From: Bacteroidales bacterium
GTDB lineage: Bacteria > Bacteroidota > Bacteroidia > Bacteroidales > UBA7960
Direction: 5' to 3'
Length of the DNA stretch: 58,320 nt
NCBI GenBank assembly: GCA_012521995.1
Contig: JAAYLH010000096.1
Span: 1 to 58,320, forward strand
The stretch's first letter is position 1. Every line of letters starts with the position of its first letter. The notes under the pieces are model-generated. The model was not told the origin of the DNA and ran no database searches. It saw only the letters and a list, made by a program, of their open reading frames with translations. Both the position numbers and the translations under genes were made by a program. Shown one piece after another: positions 18,251 through 26,342 of this stretch.

Positions 18251-18727
18251 ATGTCTGAGAAACCCACGCCAATAAACCTGCCAAAACCCCTTGAAAACCT
18301 TATAGATGCCGCTGTTGGGAACAGCAAAAACTACCAGTTGAATTTCTGGGGGCAGGCTTTTATGGGCATTGTTTATTCTTTGGGAATGCTTCCATTTGGC
18401 GCGGTTGGAGTATTGCTTGGCTTTATTTTGCCCGGCATTTGGGTGTTTTGCACCTATCGGTTGGTCCGTAACGTTTCAGATCAAGAACCTGGTTTACCCT
18501 TCCCAAAATGGATGCGTAAAGACCCCGGAAATGCACTACTAATCGTTGTGGACTTATTTTTCCTGGGTATAATTTGGACCTTTATTCTTTCGGGCGTACT
18601 GGAGAAGAGCTGGATAAAACTGTTGTTTACCGTGGCATTCCCCTTGCTGACCTTGTCGATGCTCAGATACCTGGTGTTGCTTTTGAAAACAGCTCATCCA
18701 GAAGAAAAGGAAGAACCCGAAAATTAA
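18251..18727 (+). CDS. Small multi-pass membrane protein, unknown function
   Basis: A 158-residue protein with a polar N-terminus and about three or four membrane segments (around residues 33-75, 97-117 and 122-145), ending in a very acidic tail (HPEEKEEPEN). I do not recognise a family. It stands alone, with its own -7 box and a possible terminator after it. Confidence 0.7.
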   Translation: MSEKPTPINLPKPLENLIDAAVGNSKNYQLNFWGQAFMGIVYSLGMLPFGAVGVLLGFILPGIWVFCTYRLVRNVSDQEPGLPFPKWMRKDPGNALLIVVDLFFLGIIWTFILSGVLEKSWIKLLFTVAFPLLTLSMLRYLVLLLKTAHPEEKEEPEN

Positions 18728-18738
18728 CATGCAGAATA

Positions 18739-18767
18739 AAAAAAAGCGTTGTTCATTCAAGCTTTTT
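18739..18767 (+). terminator. Possible terminator after the small membrane protein gene
   Basis: An AT-rich stem AAAAAAGC (18739-18746) pairs with GCTTTTTT (18760-18767) around a 13-base loop, 11 bases after the stop codon. The stem is weak (two GC pairs), so termination is uncertain. Confidence 0.4.
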
Positions 18768-18802
18768 TGCCGACTTTTGATTGAGACAATAAAAACAAAA
18801 AA

Positions 18803-19624
18803 ATGGAGACAAAAGAAATATTCAACCGCTTCTGGGTCCCCTACTCCACCCAAAACCCTTCAGCCATGCAGATTTATGACATTTTCACAGGGCTTGGGGA
18901 AAGGGTTATTCATGACCATATTGCCCTGCGAACCTTTAATGATCCCAGGGTAAACATGAACGTCATCGCAAAGATATTTACCGATAACGGGTATGAAGAG
19001 CGGGGGCAATACGAGTTCAAGGCCAAGAAGCTACTGGGCCGCCATTACGAGCACAAGACTGAGCCCGATGCTCCCAAGGTATTTGTCAGCGAGCTCCTGC
19101 TGGATCATTGCAGCGACTTCCTGCAGCAGACCATCAGGGAAAAGCTGGATGCCATTGACCAGGATATATATAAGGATCCCTTGCTTGTTTACAAGGGGAG
19201 CATCTGGGGCAAAATCCCCTTCGAGATGTATGAAAGGGTCCGTCAGGAAAGTGAGTATGCTGCCTGGACACTTGTGTATGGTTTCCGTGCCAACCATTTT
19301 GCCATTAAGGTAAATGCCCTGAAGAACTTCAGCACCCTGCAGAAAGTTAACCAGTTTGTAAAGGATCATGGATTCCTGATGAATATCGTAGGAGGGAGTG
19401 AAATATACGGCACGCCCGGGGAACTGCTTGAACAAAGCTCAACCAAGGCAGAGATCATTCCCTTTGGCTTCAGCGATGGGGTATTTGAGATCCCCTTCTG
19501 CTTTTATGAGTTTACGCTCAGGTACGATGACAAGGACGGAAAGCAATACAGCGGGTTTATTGCCGCCAACGCCGACAAGATCTTTGAGAGCACCAACTTT
19601 TACAAGAAACAACCCGAAATGTAA
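18803..19624 (+). CDS. DUF1338 family protein, predicted 2-oxoadipate dioxygenase/decarboxylase
   Basis: A 273-residue protein of the DUF1338 (HglS/YdcJ) family, whose studied members are Fe(II) enzymes turning 2-oxoadipate into D-2-hydroxyglutarate with O2 and loss of CO2. I see the expected vicinal-oxygen-chelate landmarks: HDHIALRTF (His39 as first metal ligand, Arg43 four residues on, matching the His-x3-Arg spacing I recall from HglS), RANHFAIKV (second His) and CFYEFTLRYDD (Glu ligand). It is shorter than Pseudomonas HglS (about 460 residues) but of the size of compact DUF1338 proteins. A YdiJ-type D-2-hydroxyacid dehydrogenase starts 37 bases downstream, which would use its product. 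The family is firm; the substrate is inferred. Confidence 0.82.
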   Translation: METKEIFNRFWVPYSTQNPSAMQIYDIFTGLGERVIHDHIALRTFNDPRVNMNVIAKIFTDNGYEERGQYEFKAKKLLGRHYEHKTEPDAPKVFVSELLLDHCSDFLQQTIREKLDAIDQDIYKDPLLVYKGSIWGKIPFEMYERVRQESEYAAWTLVYGFRANHFAIKVNALKNFSTLQKVNQFVKDHGFLMNIVGGSEIYGTPGELLEQSSTKAEIIPFGFSDGVFEIPFCFYEFTLRYDDKDGKQYSGFIAANADKIFESTNFYKKQPEM

Positions 19625-19661
19625 TTCCTAAATGGTTTAACCATTAACCGCCTTTTCATTT

Positions 19662-22601
19662 ATGGCACATCCCGAAGGCATTCTCCCGCTCGATCTGCTG
19701 GCCGGCCAGCTGGAAGGCGATCTTTACTACGACCCTACCTGGCGAATGCTGTATGCCACGGACGCCTCGGTTTACAGAGAGCTGCCTTCAGGCGTTTGCA
19801 GGCCAAAGAACCCTGGTGACCTGAAAAAGATCCTGGCTTTTTGCCGTGAGCACCAGTTACCCATCGTCCCCCGCACAGCAGGCACTTCGCTTGCAGGGCA
19901 AGTGGTTGGTCACGGTTTGGTGGTTGATTTCTCGAAATACATGACCCGCATCCTCGAACTCAATGTTGAGGAGGGCTGGGTAAGGGTCGAGCCCGGGGTT
20001 ATCCTGGATGAATTGAACCGTTACGTGGAGCCCCATGGGCTGTTTTTTGGCCCCGAGACCTCCACCAGCAACCGCTGTATGATGGGCGGTATGGTAGCCA
20101 ACAATTCTTGCGGATCCCACTCACTGGTTTATGGCAGCACTCGTGATCATACCCTGGCCATAAAGGCACTGCTTTCCGATGGCTCCGAAGTTATTTTTGA
20201 ACCGCTGGACAATGAAGCCTTCCGGAAGAAATGCATTGGAAACAGCCTGGAGAACAAAATTTACAACCAGATCCACGCCTTGTTGTCCCAGCCTGAGAAC
20301 CAAGAGGAGATCAGGAAGCAATACCCAAATCCTGCGTTAAAAAGGCGCAACACTGGATATGCCCTCGATCTGCTGCTCGACAATGCCGTATTCAGCAACA
20401 GCCGGGAGCCATTCAACTTTTGTAAACTCTTGTCAGGTTCTGAAGGCTCGCTGGCTATCTTCACCGAGATCAAGCTCGGCTTGGTACCCTTACCGCCCAA
20501 AGAAAACGCACTGGTATGTGTGCACCTGAACAGCGTTGAAGAAGCCCTGGAAGCCAACCTGATCGCATTGAGACACGGGCCCGTTGCCGTTGAGCTGATC
20601 GACAAGGTGGTATTGGAATGCACCAAGACCAACATAGCCCAGTCGCGCAACCGTTTTTTCGTGCAGGGTGATCCGGGGGCAATTCTTGTTGTTGAGTTTG
20701 CAGATCAACAGCGTGAGACCATTCTGGCGGCAGCCGAAGCCATGGAAAAAGCCATGCGCATGGCAGGCCTGGGTTATCATTTCCCGCTGGTGTCGGGGAA
20801 AGACATCAACCGTGTGTGGGCGCTCAGGAAAGCAGGTCTGGGAGTGCTTTCAAATGTCCCAGGAGATGCAAAGCCAGTTGCCGTTATTGAAGACGCGGCA
20901 GTACAGGTGGAGGACCTGCCCCATTTTATCGGTGAGCTGAATCAGGTGCTAAAAAGCCTCAGCCTCAACAGCGTTTATTATGCCCATATCGGTACGGGAG
21001 AGTTGCATCTTCGTCCTGTCCTCAACTTGAAGAACCCTGCCGATGTGGAACGTTTCCACATGGTAGCCCTTGAAGCAGCCCGGCTGGTTAAGAAATACCG
21101 TGGTTCGCTCAGCGGAGAGCATGGTGACGGGCGCTTACGGGGTGAGTTCATTCCCCTGATGATGGGTGATCACATCTATGGTATGCTGCAGGAAGTAAAA
21201 AAAACCTGGGACCCTGAAAACCTGCTCAACCCGGGAAAGATCACCAATACCCCCTCGATGAAAACCAGCTTGCGATACAAGGCTGGAGCGCCCGAACGCA
21301 AATTGAAGACTTTTTTCAATTACGGTGAGGGGGAAAGTTTCCTGAGGGCGGTGGAGCAATGCAATGGTTCGGGCGACTGCCGCAAGCCTGCCTCCATGGG
21401 CGGGGTGATGTGCCCCTCTTACCACGCCACCCTCAACGAGACCGACACCACCCGCGGGAGGGCAAATGTGCTGCGCGAAATCGTCACCAATTCCCCAAAA
21501 AAGAATCCTTTCGATCATAAGGAGCTGATACAGGTACTCGACCTGTGCCTGGCCTGTAAGGGATGCAAGGCTGAATGCCCCTCAAATGTCGATATGGGGC
21601 GTTACAAGGCTGAAGTCCTGCAGCAATACTACCTGGCCAAGGGGACGCCGCTCAGGTCGAGACTGGTGGCTGCATTTGCAAGCCTGAACCAATTTGCGAG
21701 CCTGGCGCCAGGGGTGTACAATGCCCTGGTTAAGAACCCGCTATCCTCAAGCCTCATCAAAGGGGCGATGGGCTTTGCCCGAAAGCGAAGCATGCCCTTG
21801 CTGCATAAAACGACATTTAAAAAATGGACAAACAGAAATCTGGATCCCCTCAACGCAAAACTGAACGGGGACAAGAAAGTTTGGTTGTTTTGTGATGAGT
21901 ATACCAATTACAATGACGTCGAAACAGGTATCCACGCGATTCAACTGCTGCATACCCTTGGCTACCAGGTCTATATCCCTGATCATAGTGAAAGTGGAAG
22001 GGCCGCACTTTCAAAGGGACTGCTGAAGAAAGCCGCCCTCCTGGCGGATAAAAACATAGGGGCTTTATCGGAAATCGTAACCCGTGAACAGCCCCTGATA
22101 GGCATTGAGCCCTCTGCCATTCTGAGCTTCCGCGACGAGTACCCTGACCTCTGCAATGAGGAGCTCAGGGAAGCAGCCCTTGCCCTGGCAAAAAACACCT
22201 TCACCATCGAGGAGTTCATTTGCAGGGAGCATGAGAAAGGGCACATTGCAGGCGACCAATTCTCGGCCGGGAAACGGGAGATCCTCTTTCACGGGCATTG
22301 CCATCAAAAGGCCCTTTCAAAAAACGACTATGCCCTTGAAATGCTGCGCATTCCTGCCGGGCATAAGGTTACCCCCATCGAATGCGGTTGCTGTGGAATG
22401 GCGGGTTCGTTTGGCTATGAAAAAGAACATTATGCCCTGAGCATGCAGATTGCGGAAATGAACCTGCTGCCCGCCATCAGGAAGGCCCCTGCTGATGTCA
22501 TCATTTCCGCCTCGGGAAGCAGTTGCAGGCACCAGATCCTGGATGGCACGGGGCGCAAAGCCCTCCATCCGGTAGAAGTCCTCTGGCTTGCACTGCGTTA
22601 A
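19662..22601 (+). CDS. YdiJ-type FAD/Fe-S D-2-hydroxyacid dehydrogenase, predicted D-2-hydroxyglutarate dehydrogenase
   Basis: A 979-residue fusion protein. The N-terminal FAD-binding domain (about 30-260) has PRTAGTSLAGQ and GGMVANNSCGSHSL. An FAD-oxidase C-terminal domain (about 270-530) has active-site-type histidines in YAHIGTGELHLRPV and SGEHGDGRLRGEF. Two Fe-S cluster regions follow (CNGSGDCRK with MCPSY, about 565-585; CLACKGCKAECP, about 627-638). A C-terminal heterodisulfide-reductase-like CCG region ends it (HGHCHQKAL, ECGCCGMAGSFG). This layout is that of E. coli YdiJ and related D-2-hydroxyglutarate dehydrogenases, which pass electrons to the quinone pool. Being next to the DUF1338 gene supports D-2-hydroxyglutarate as substrate, giving 2-oxoglutarate. 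Glycolate or D-lactate are alternatives. Confidence 0.85.
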   Translation: MAHPEGILPLDLLAGQLEGDLYYDPTWRMLYATDASVYRELPSGVCRPKNPGDLKKILAFCREHQLPIVPRTAGTSLAGQVVGHGLVVDFSKYMTRILELNVEEGWVRVEPGVILDELNRYVEPHGLFFGPETSTSNRCMMGGMVANNSCGSHSLVYGSTRDHTLAIKALLSDGSEVIFEPLDNEAFRKKCIGNSLENKIYNQIHALLSQPENQEEIRKQYPNPALKRRNTGYALDLLLDNAVFSNSREPFNFCKLLSGSEGSLAIFTEIKLGLVPLPPKENALVCVHLNSVEEALEANLIALRHGPVAVELIDKVVLECTKTNIAQSRNRFFVQGDPGAILVVEFADQQRETILAAAEAMEKAMRMAGLGYHFPLVSGKDINRVWALRKAGLGVLSNVPGDAKPVAVIEDAAVQVEDLPHFIGELNQVLKSLSLNSVYYAHIGTGELHLRPVLNLKNPADVERFHMVALEAARLVKKYRGSLSGEHGDGRLRGEFIPLMMGDHIYGMLQEVKKTWDPENLLNPGKITNTPSMKTSLRYKAGAPERKLKTFFNYGEGESFLRAVEQCNGSGDCRKPASMGGVMCPSYHATLNETDTTRGRANVLREIVTNSPKKNPFDHKELIQVLDLCLACKGCKAECPSNVDMGRYKAEVLQQYYLAKGTPLRSRLVAAFASLNQFASLAPGVYNALVKNPLSSSLIKGAMGFARKRSMPLLHKTTFKKWTNRNLDPLNAKLNGDKKVWLFCDEYTNYNDVETGIHAIQLLHTLGYQVYIPDHSESGRAALSKGLLKKAALLADKNIGALSEIVTREQPLIGIEPSAILSFRDEYPDLCNEELREAALALAKNTFTIEEFICREHEKGHIAGDQFSAGKREILFHGHCHQKALSKNDYALEMLRIPAGHKVTPIECGCCGMAGSFGYEKEHYALSMQIAEMNLLPAIRKAPADVIISASGSSCRHQILDGTGRKALHPVEVLWLALR

Positions 22602-22686
22602 GCCCTGTTTTTCAGCTGTAAAATCCTGGGGTCTTGTCAGCGAAAATAATTCCCTTGCATTGTTTTTGTAAGGCCTGGAAATTACT

Positions 22687-22694
22687 TAACTTTG
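22687..22694 (+). promoter_or_regulatory. -7 box before the TPR gene
   Basis: TAACTTTG fits TAnnTTTG and predicts a transcript starting near 22700. That would leave ATG 22696 outside the message and favours ATG 22750 for the TPR protein. Confidence 0.5.
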
Positions 22695-22749
22695 TATGTT
22701 CAAAACCCTGAATTCCAGTCTATTCATTTACACTCTCTCTATACGTTTC

Positions 22750-23664
22750 ATGTCCCGATTTTTTGTATTCATTCTTTCCCTGCTTCTTACCTTTCCTGCC
22801 ATCTCACAGACCTCCCGTGATTTCCTCTTGCGGGGCCTTCGCCACTTCGCCGAGAACAACTACCAAGCAGCTTCCGATGATTTCAGCAAAGCCATTGAGC
22901 TCGACCCCGGAGCTTATGAAGCTCTATTCAGGCGGGGGCAGTCAAACCTGGAGCTTGGCAGGCTCAACCAAGCCCATCAGGATTTCAGCAAGGTGATCGA
23001 GATACAGGACAGGCATGGAGAAGCCTATTATTACAGGGCTTTAACGGGGATACGCATAGGCATGGAAGAAAAGGCCCTCAAAGACCTTAAGCGGGCCCTG
23101 GAGATAGATTCAACCCTTGTGGAAGCCTACCTTTTACGCGCGGAAATAGGCGTTAAGGCAGGACGTAACGGGACGGTACTGGTTGATCTGAACAAAGCTG
23201 CGGCAATAGCCCCGGCAAACGCCAATGTGTTCCACCTACGCGCTAAACAATTCCTCAGGCAGGGAAAAGAAGCAGAAGCCTTGGCAGACCTCTCAAAGGC
23301 CGCATCCTTCGACCCGGGAAACCCTGAGATCAGACTCGAACGGAGCCAGATTTTCCTCAAACAGGGAAAATATTTAGATGCCATCCAGGACCTCAGCGTA
23401 GCCATGGAACAGGGCTTTAACTACGCCCACATTTACCAACTCAGGGCAGAAGCCTATACAAAAGCTGAAATGAACAGCCAGGCCATCGCCGATTACACCA
23501 TGCTGATCAATACCTTTAGCCTGCGTACGGATCAGAATTACTTCCAGCGTGGCATCCTGCGCATTCAAACCAATGACTTCCAGGGCGCCTGCGAAGACCT
23601 CCGTAAGGCCGGCAGCATGGGCCATCAGGAAGCCTCCAAAAAGGCCGCCGATATCTGCCGTTAA
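22750..23664 (+). CDS. Exported tetratricopeptide-repeat protein
   Basis: The frame opens at 22696, but ATG 22750 gives a clean signal peptide (MSRFFVFILSLLLTFPAISQ) and fits the upstream -7 box, so I use it (304 residues). The mature protein consists of about seven TPR units, seen as repeated patterns such as NYQAASDDFSKAIELDPGAYEALFRRGQ, LGRLNQAHQDFSKVIEI and MEEKALKDLKRALEIDSTLVEAYLLRAE-type helices. TPR proteins in the Bacteroidota periplasm mediate protein-protein contacts, but the partner is not evident. It is a single gene, with no operon partner on the same strand. Confidence 0.85.
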   Translation: MSRFFVFILSLLLTFPAISQTSRDFLLRGLRHFAENNYQAASDDFSKAIELDPGAYEALFRRGQSNLELGRLNQAHQDFSKVIEIQDRHGEAYYYRALTGIRIGMEEKALKDLKRALEIDSTLVEAYLLRAEIGVKAGRNGTVLVDLNKAAAIAPANANVFHLRAKQFLRQGKEAEALADLSKAASFDPGNPEIRLERSQIFLKQGKYLDAIQDLSVAMEQGFNYAHIYQLRAEAYTKAEMNSQAIADYTMLINTFSLRTDQNYFQRGILRIQTNDFQGACEDLRKAGSMGHQEASKKAADICR

Positions 23665-23888
23665 GAGCCTATCAAAAAATTTGCCATAAGTCTTCGAACT
23701 TTTGAGGCCCTGACCAGTCCTTTGGCATAAGGCAACAGGATTAATTGTGCCTTTGACCTGCCAAATTAAAGGCAATCCAAATTGCTTTTCAAAGCATGCA
23801 GCATTAAATAATCAGGGATTCCTCTTAGCCAAATTTTCTGAAGAAAAAAAGGCCTAAACGGGGACTTCCATGCCTTGGTTCATTCCCC

Positions 23889-23927
23889 AAAAACAAATGC
23901 CGCCCCGGCTTAATCCGGAACGGCATT
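23889..23927 (-). terminator. Terminator after rpsA
   Basis: On the minus strand AATGCCG pairs with CGGCATT (outer arms 23896-23902 and 23921-23927), with an inner CCGG pair. The hairpin is followed by a T-rich tract to 23889, about 27 bases after the rpsA stop. The remainder of 23665-23888 holds nothing I recognise. Confidence 0.75.
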
Positions 23928-23953
23928 GTTCTATCGGTAAAAACCCCGGAGTC

Positions 23954-26182
23954 TTACTCCTTGGTTTCTTCGTTTTCGTCAGCAGCGGGCTTTTCTTCCG
24001 CAGCAGGGGCATCGGCTTCAGGAGCCTCTTCCTTCTTTTTACGGGTGGCTTTGGTCTTGGGCTTCTCTACAGGAGCCTCTTCATCAGCCTTTTCAGATTT
24101 GGCTTCTTCTTTGGCCTTTTCCTTCTCGTCCATGGCAGCCAGCTTTTCCTTCAGTGCAGTTTTTTCGGTCTTTTCGATCTCTGACTTCAGATTGGCAAGG
24201 ACACTGAGGTCACCAAGGGTGGTTTTCTCAATGTTGTCCTTAAGCTTTTTCACGGCGCTCTTGGTCGATTTCTCCTTAGCCTTGCGCTCACTGGTTTCGA
24301 CAGCTCTCTCGGCTGACTTCACATCCTGGAATACCTTAGTATGTGAAACCACGATCTTCTTGCTTTCCTTGTTGAACTCAATCACTTTGAAATCAAGGGT
24401 CTCGTCCATTTTAGCGGGGCTGCCGTCTTCCTTCACGATATGACGTGTGGGTGCAAAGCCTTCCACGCCGTAGGGCAGCGAAACGATCACGCCTTTATCG
24501 GAAGTACCGACAATAGTACCCTGGTGAACGGAGTCGATTGTAAACACGCTCTCAAACACATCCCAGGGGTTCTCTTCAAGCTGCTTGTGGCCAAGGCTCA
24601 GGCGGCGGTTATCCTTATCAACATCCAGCACCACCACTTCAATGCTTTCACCAATCTTTGTGAATTCTGCAGGATGCTTAATCTTCTTGCTCCAGGAAAG
24701 GTCGCTGATATGGATCAGGCCGTCAACGCCCTCTTCCAGTTCAACAAAGATACCGAAGTTGGTAAAGTTGCGGACAGTGGCGGTGTGCTTGGAGTTCACG
24801 GGGTATTTTTCAACGATGTTTTCCCATGGATCGGGAATCAGCTGCTTAATACCCAGCGACATCTTGCGCTCTTCGCGATCAAGGGTCAGGATCACGGCGT
24901 CCACCTCATCGCTCACCTTCAGGAAGTCCTGGGCGGTGCGCAGGTGCTGAGACCATGACATTTCAGATACGTGGATCAGGCCCTCAACGCCGGGGGCAAT
25001 CTCAATGAATGCACCATAGTCGGCAATGACTACCACGCGACCTTTAACCTTATCGCCAACTTTCATTTCAGCATCGAGTGAATCCCAGGGATGGGAAGTC
25101 AGCTGTTTGAGGCCAAGGGCAATGCGTTTCTTATTCTCATCGAAGTCGAGGATTACCACGTTGATTTTCTCATCGAGGTTAACAATCTCTTCAGGATGGT
25201 TGATGCGTCCCCAGGAGAGGTCGGTGATATGGATCAAACCGTCCACACCGCCCAGGTCAACAAACACACCATAGGAGGTAATATTCTTAACAGTCCCTTC
25301 GAGGATCTGTCCTTTCTCAAGTTTGGCAATGATTTCTGCCTTCTGGATTTCAAGTTCGGCTTCGATCAGCGCTTTGTGCGATACCACAACGTTCTTGTAT
25401 TCGTGGTTGATCTTCACGACTTTGAATTCCATGGTTTTGCCAACATAGATATCATAGTCACGGATAGGCTTCACATCAATCTGCGAGCCGGGCAGGAAGG
25501 CTTCAATGCCGAATACATCGACGATCAGACCGCCTTTGGTGCGACACTTCACGAAACCATTGATGATCTCGTCGTTGTCCATCGCTGCATTGATGCGTTC
25601 CCATGAGCGCAGGGTACGTGCCTTTTTATGCGAAAGCACAAGTTGTCCGCTGGTATCTTCCTGGCTTTCCACATAGACCTCGATGGCATCGCCAATCTTC
25701 AGGTCTTGATTGTAGCGTACTTCTGCAGCGGGAATAACCCCATCGGATTTAAAGCCAATGTTGACCACCACCTCACGGTTGTTCATGGAAACGACCGTAC
25801 CATCGATCACTTCACCTTCGCCAATTGACTTCAGGGTCTCATCATAGAGAATTTCCATGCGCTGACGCTCAGCTGCTGAATAAGCTTCCTGCTTCTTGCC
25901 GATGGAATCCCAGTCAAATTCTCCGGGAACTTGTTGCGTGAACGGGCTGGTTTTCTTCTTGGGGGTTTCTGGCTTTTCTTCAGCCTTGGGTGCTTCAGCA
26001 ACTTCTTCTGCGGGTGCTTCCTCTGATTCTTCAACAGGAGCCTCGGCGATTTCTTCTGCAGGGGTTTCTTCAACCTCCTCTGCAGGGGTTTCAGTTGCTT
26101 CTGCCTGGTTTTCGGTTTGCTCTGCAGGGTTTTCTACAGGCTGGTCTTCCGAAGGGTTCAGATTTTTGTTTTCTTCTGACAT
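23954..26182 (-). CDS. rpsA: Ribosomal protein S1 with long charged tails
   Basis: A 742-residue protein with six consecutive S1 RNA-binding domains from about residue 122 to 620. Domains 3-5 are the most canonical (GVFVDLGGVDGLIHITDLSW, GAFIEIAPGVEGLIHVSEMSW, GIFVELEEGVDGLIHISDLSW). S1 brings mRNA to the 30S subunit. An acidic low-complexity region rich in Glu, Ala and Pro occupies residues 1-80, and a Lys/Glu/Ala-rich tail extends from about 640 to the end, so the protein is longer than common S1. In a lineage with little Shine-Dalgarno use, S1 may carry more of the mRNA recruitment; that link is inference. The leader of about 97 bases starts at the -7 box 26286-26294. Confidence 0.95.
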   Translation of the reverse strand: MSEENKNLNPSEDQPVENPAEQTENQAEATETPAEEVEETPAEEIAEAPVEESEEAPAEEVAEAPKAEEKPETPKKKTSPFTQQVPGEFDWDSIGKKQEAYSAAERQRMEILYDETLKSIGEGEVIDGTVVSMNNREVVVNIGFKSDGVIPAAEVRYNQDLKIGDAIEVYVESQEDTSGQLVLSHKKARTLRSWERINAAMDNDEIINGFVKCRTKGGLIVDVFGIEAFLPGSQIDVKPIRDYDIYVGKTMEFKVVKINHEYKNVVVSHKALIEAELEIQKAEIIAKLEKGQILEGTVKNITSYGVFVDLGGVDGLIHITDLSWGRINHPEEIVNLDEKINVVILDFDENKKRIALGLKQLTSHPWDSLDAEMKVGDKVKGRVVVIADYGAFIEIAPGVEGLIHVSEMSWSQHLRTAQDFLKVSDEVDAVILTLDREERKMSLGIKQLIPDPWENIVEKYPVNSKHTATVRNFTNFGIFVELEEGVDGLIHISDLSWSKKIKHPAEFTKIGESIEVVVLDVDKDNRRLSLGHKQLEENPWDVFESVFTIDSVHQGTIVGTSDKGVIVSLPYGVEGFAPTRHIVKEDGSPAKMDETLDFKVIEFNKESKKIVVSHTKVFQDVKSAERAVETSERKAKEKSTKSAVKKLKDNIEKTTLGDLSVLANLKSEIEKTEKTALKEKLAAMDEKEKAKEEAKSEKADEEAPVEKPKTKATRKKKEEAPEADAPAAEEKPAADENEETKE

Positions 26183-26285
26183 TTAAAAAGGGTGATTAAA
26201 TACTGTGGTTTTTCAGACTATCGTATTCGTAATCCAAAACAACCGGGTTAAACAATAAGTGAATTACAGGCCCTCAAAAGGGACT

Positions 26286-26294
26286 GCAAAGGTA
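26286..26294 (-). promoter_or_regulatory. -7 box for rpsA
   Basis: On the minus strand TACCTTTGC fits TAnnTTTGC exactly. It predicts a 5' leader near 97 bases before the rpsA ATG at 26182. Confidence 0.6.
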
Positions 26295-26342
26295 GAATTA
26301 TTTCTACAAACAACAAACTAAAAATCAGATTTTAAGACCAGC

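Noticed and set aside
24440-25606. Several long plus-strand open frames across rpsA
   Set aside because: They are antisense to rpsA, low in complexity where rpsA is, and share no family pattern.
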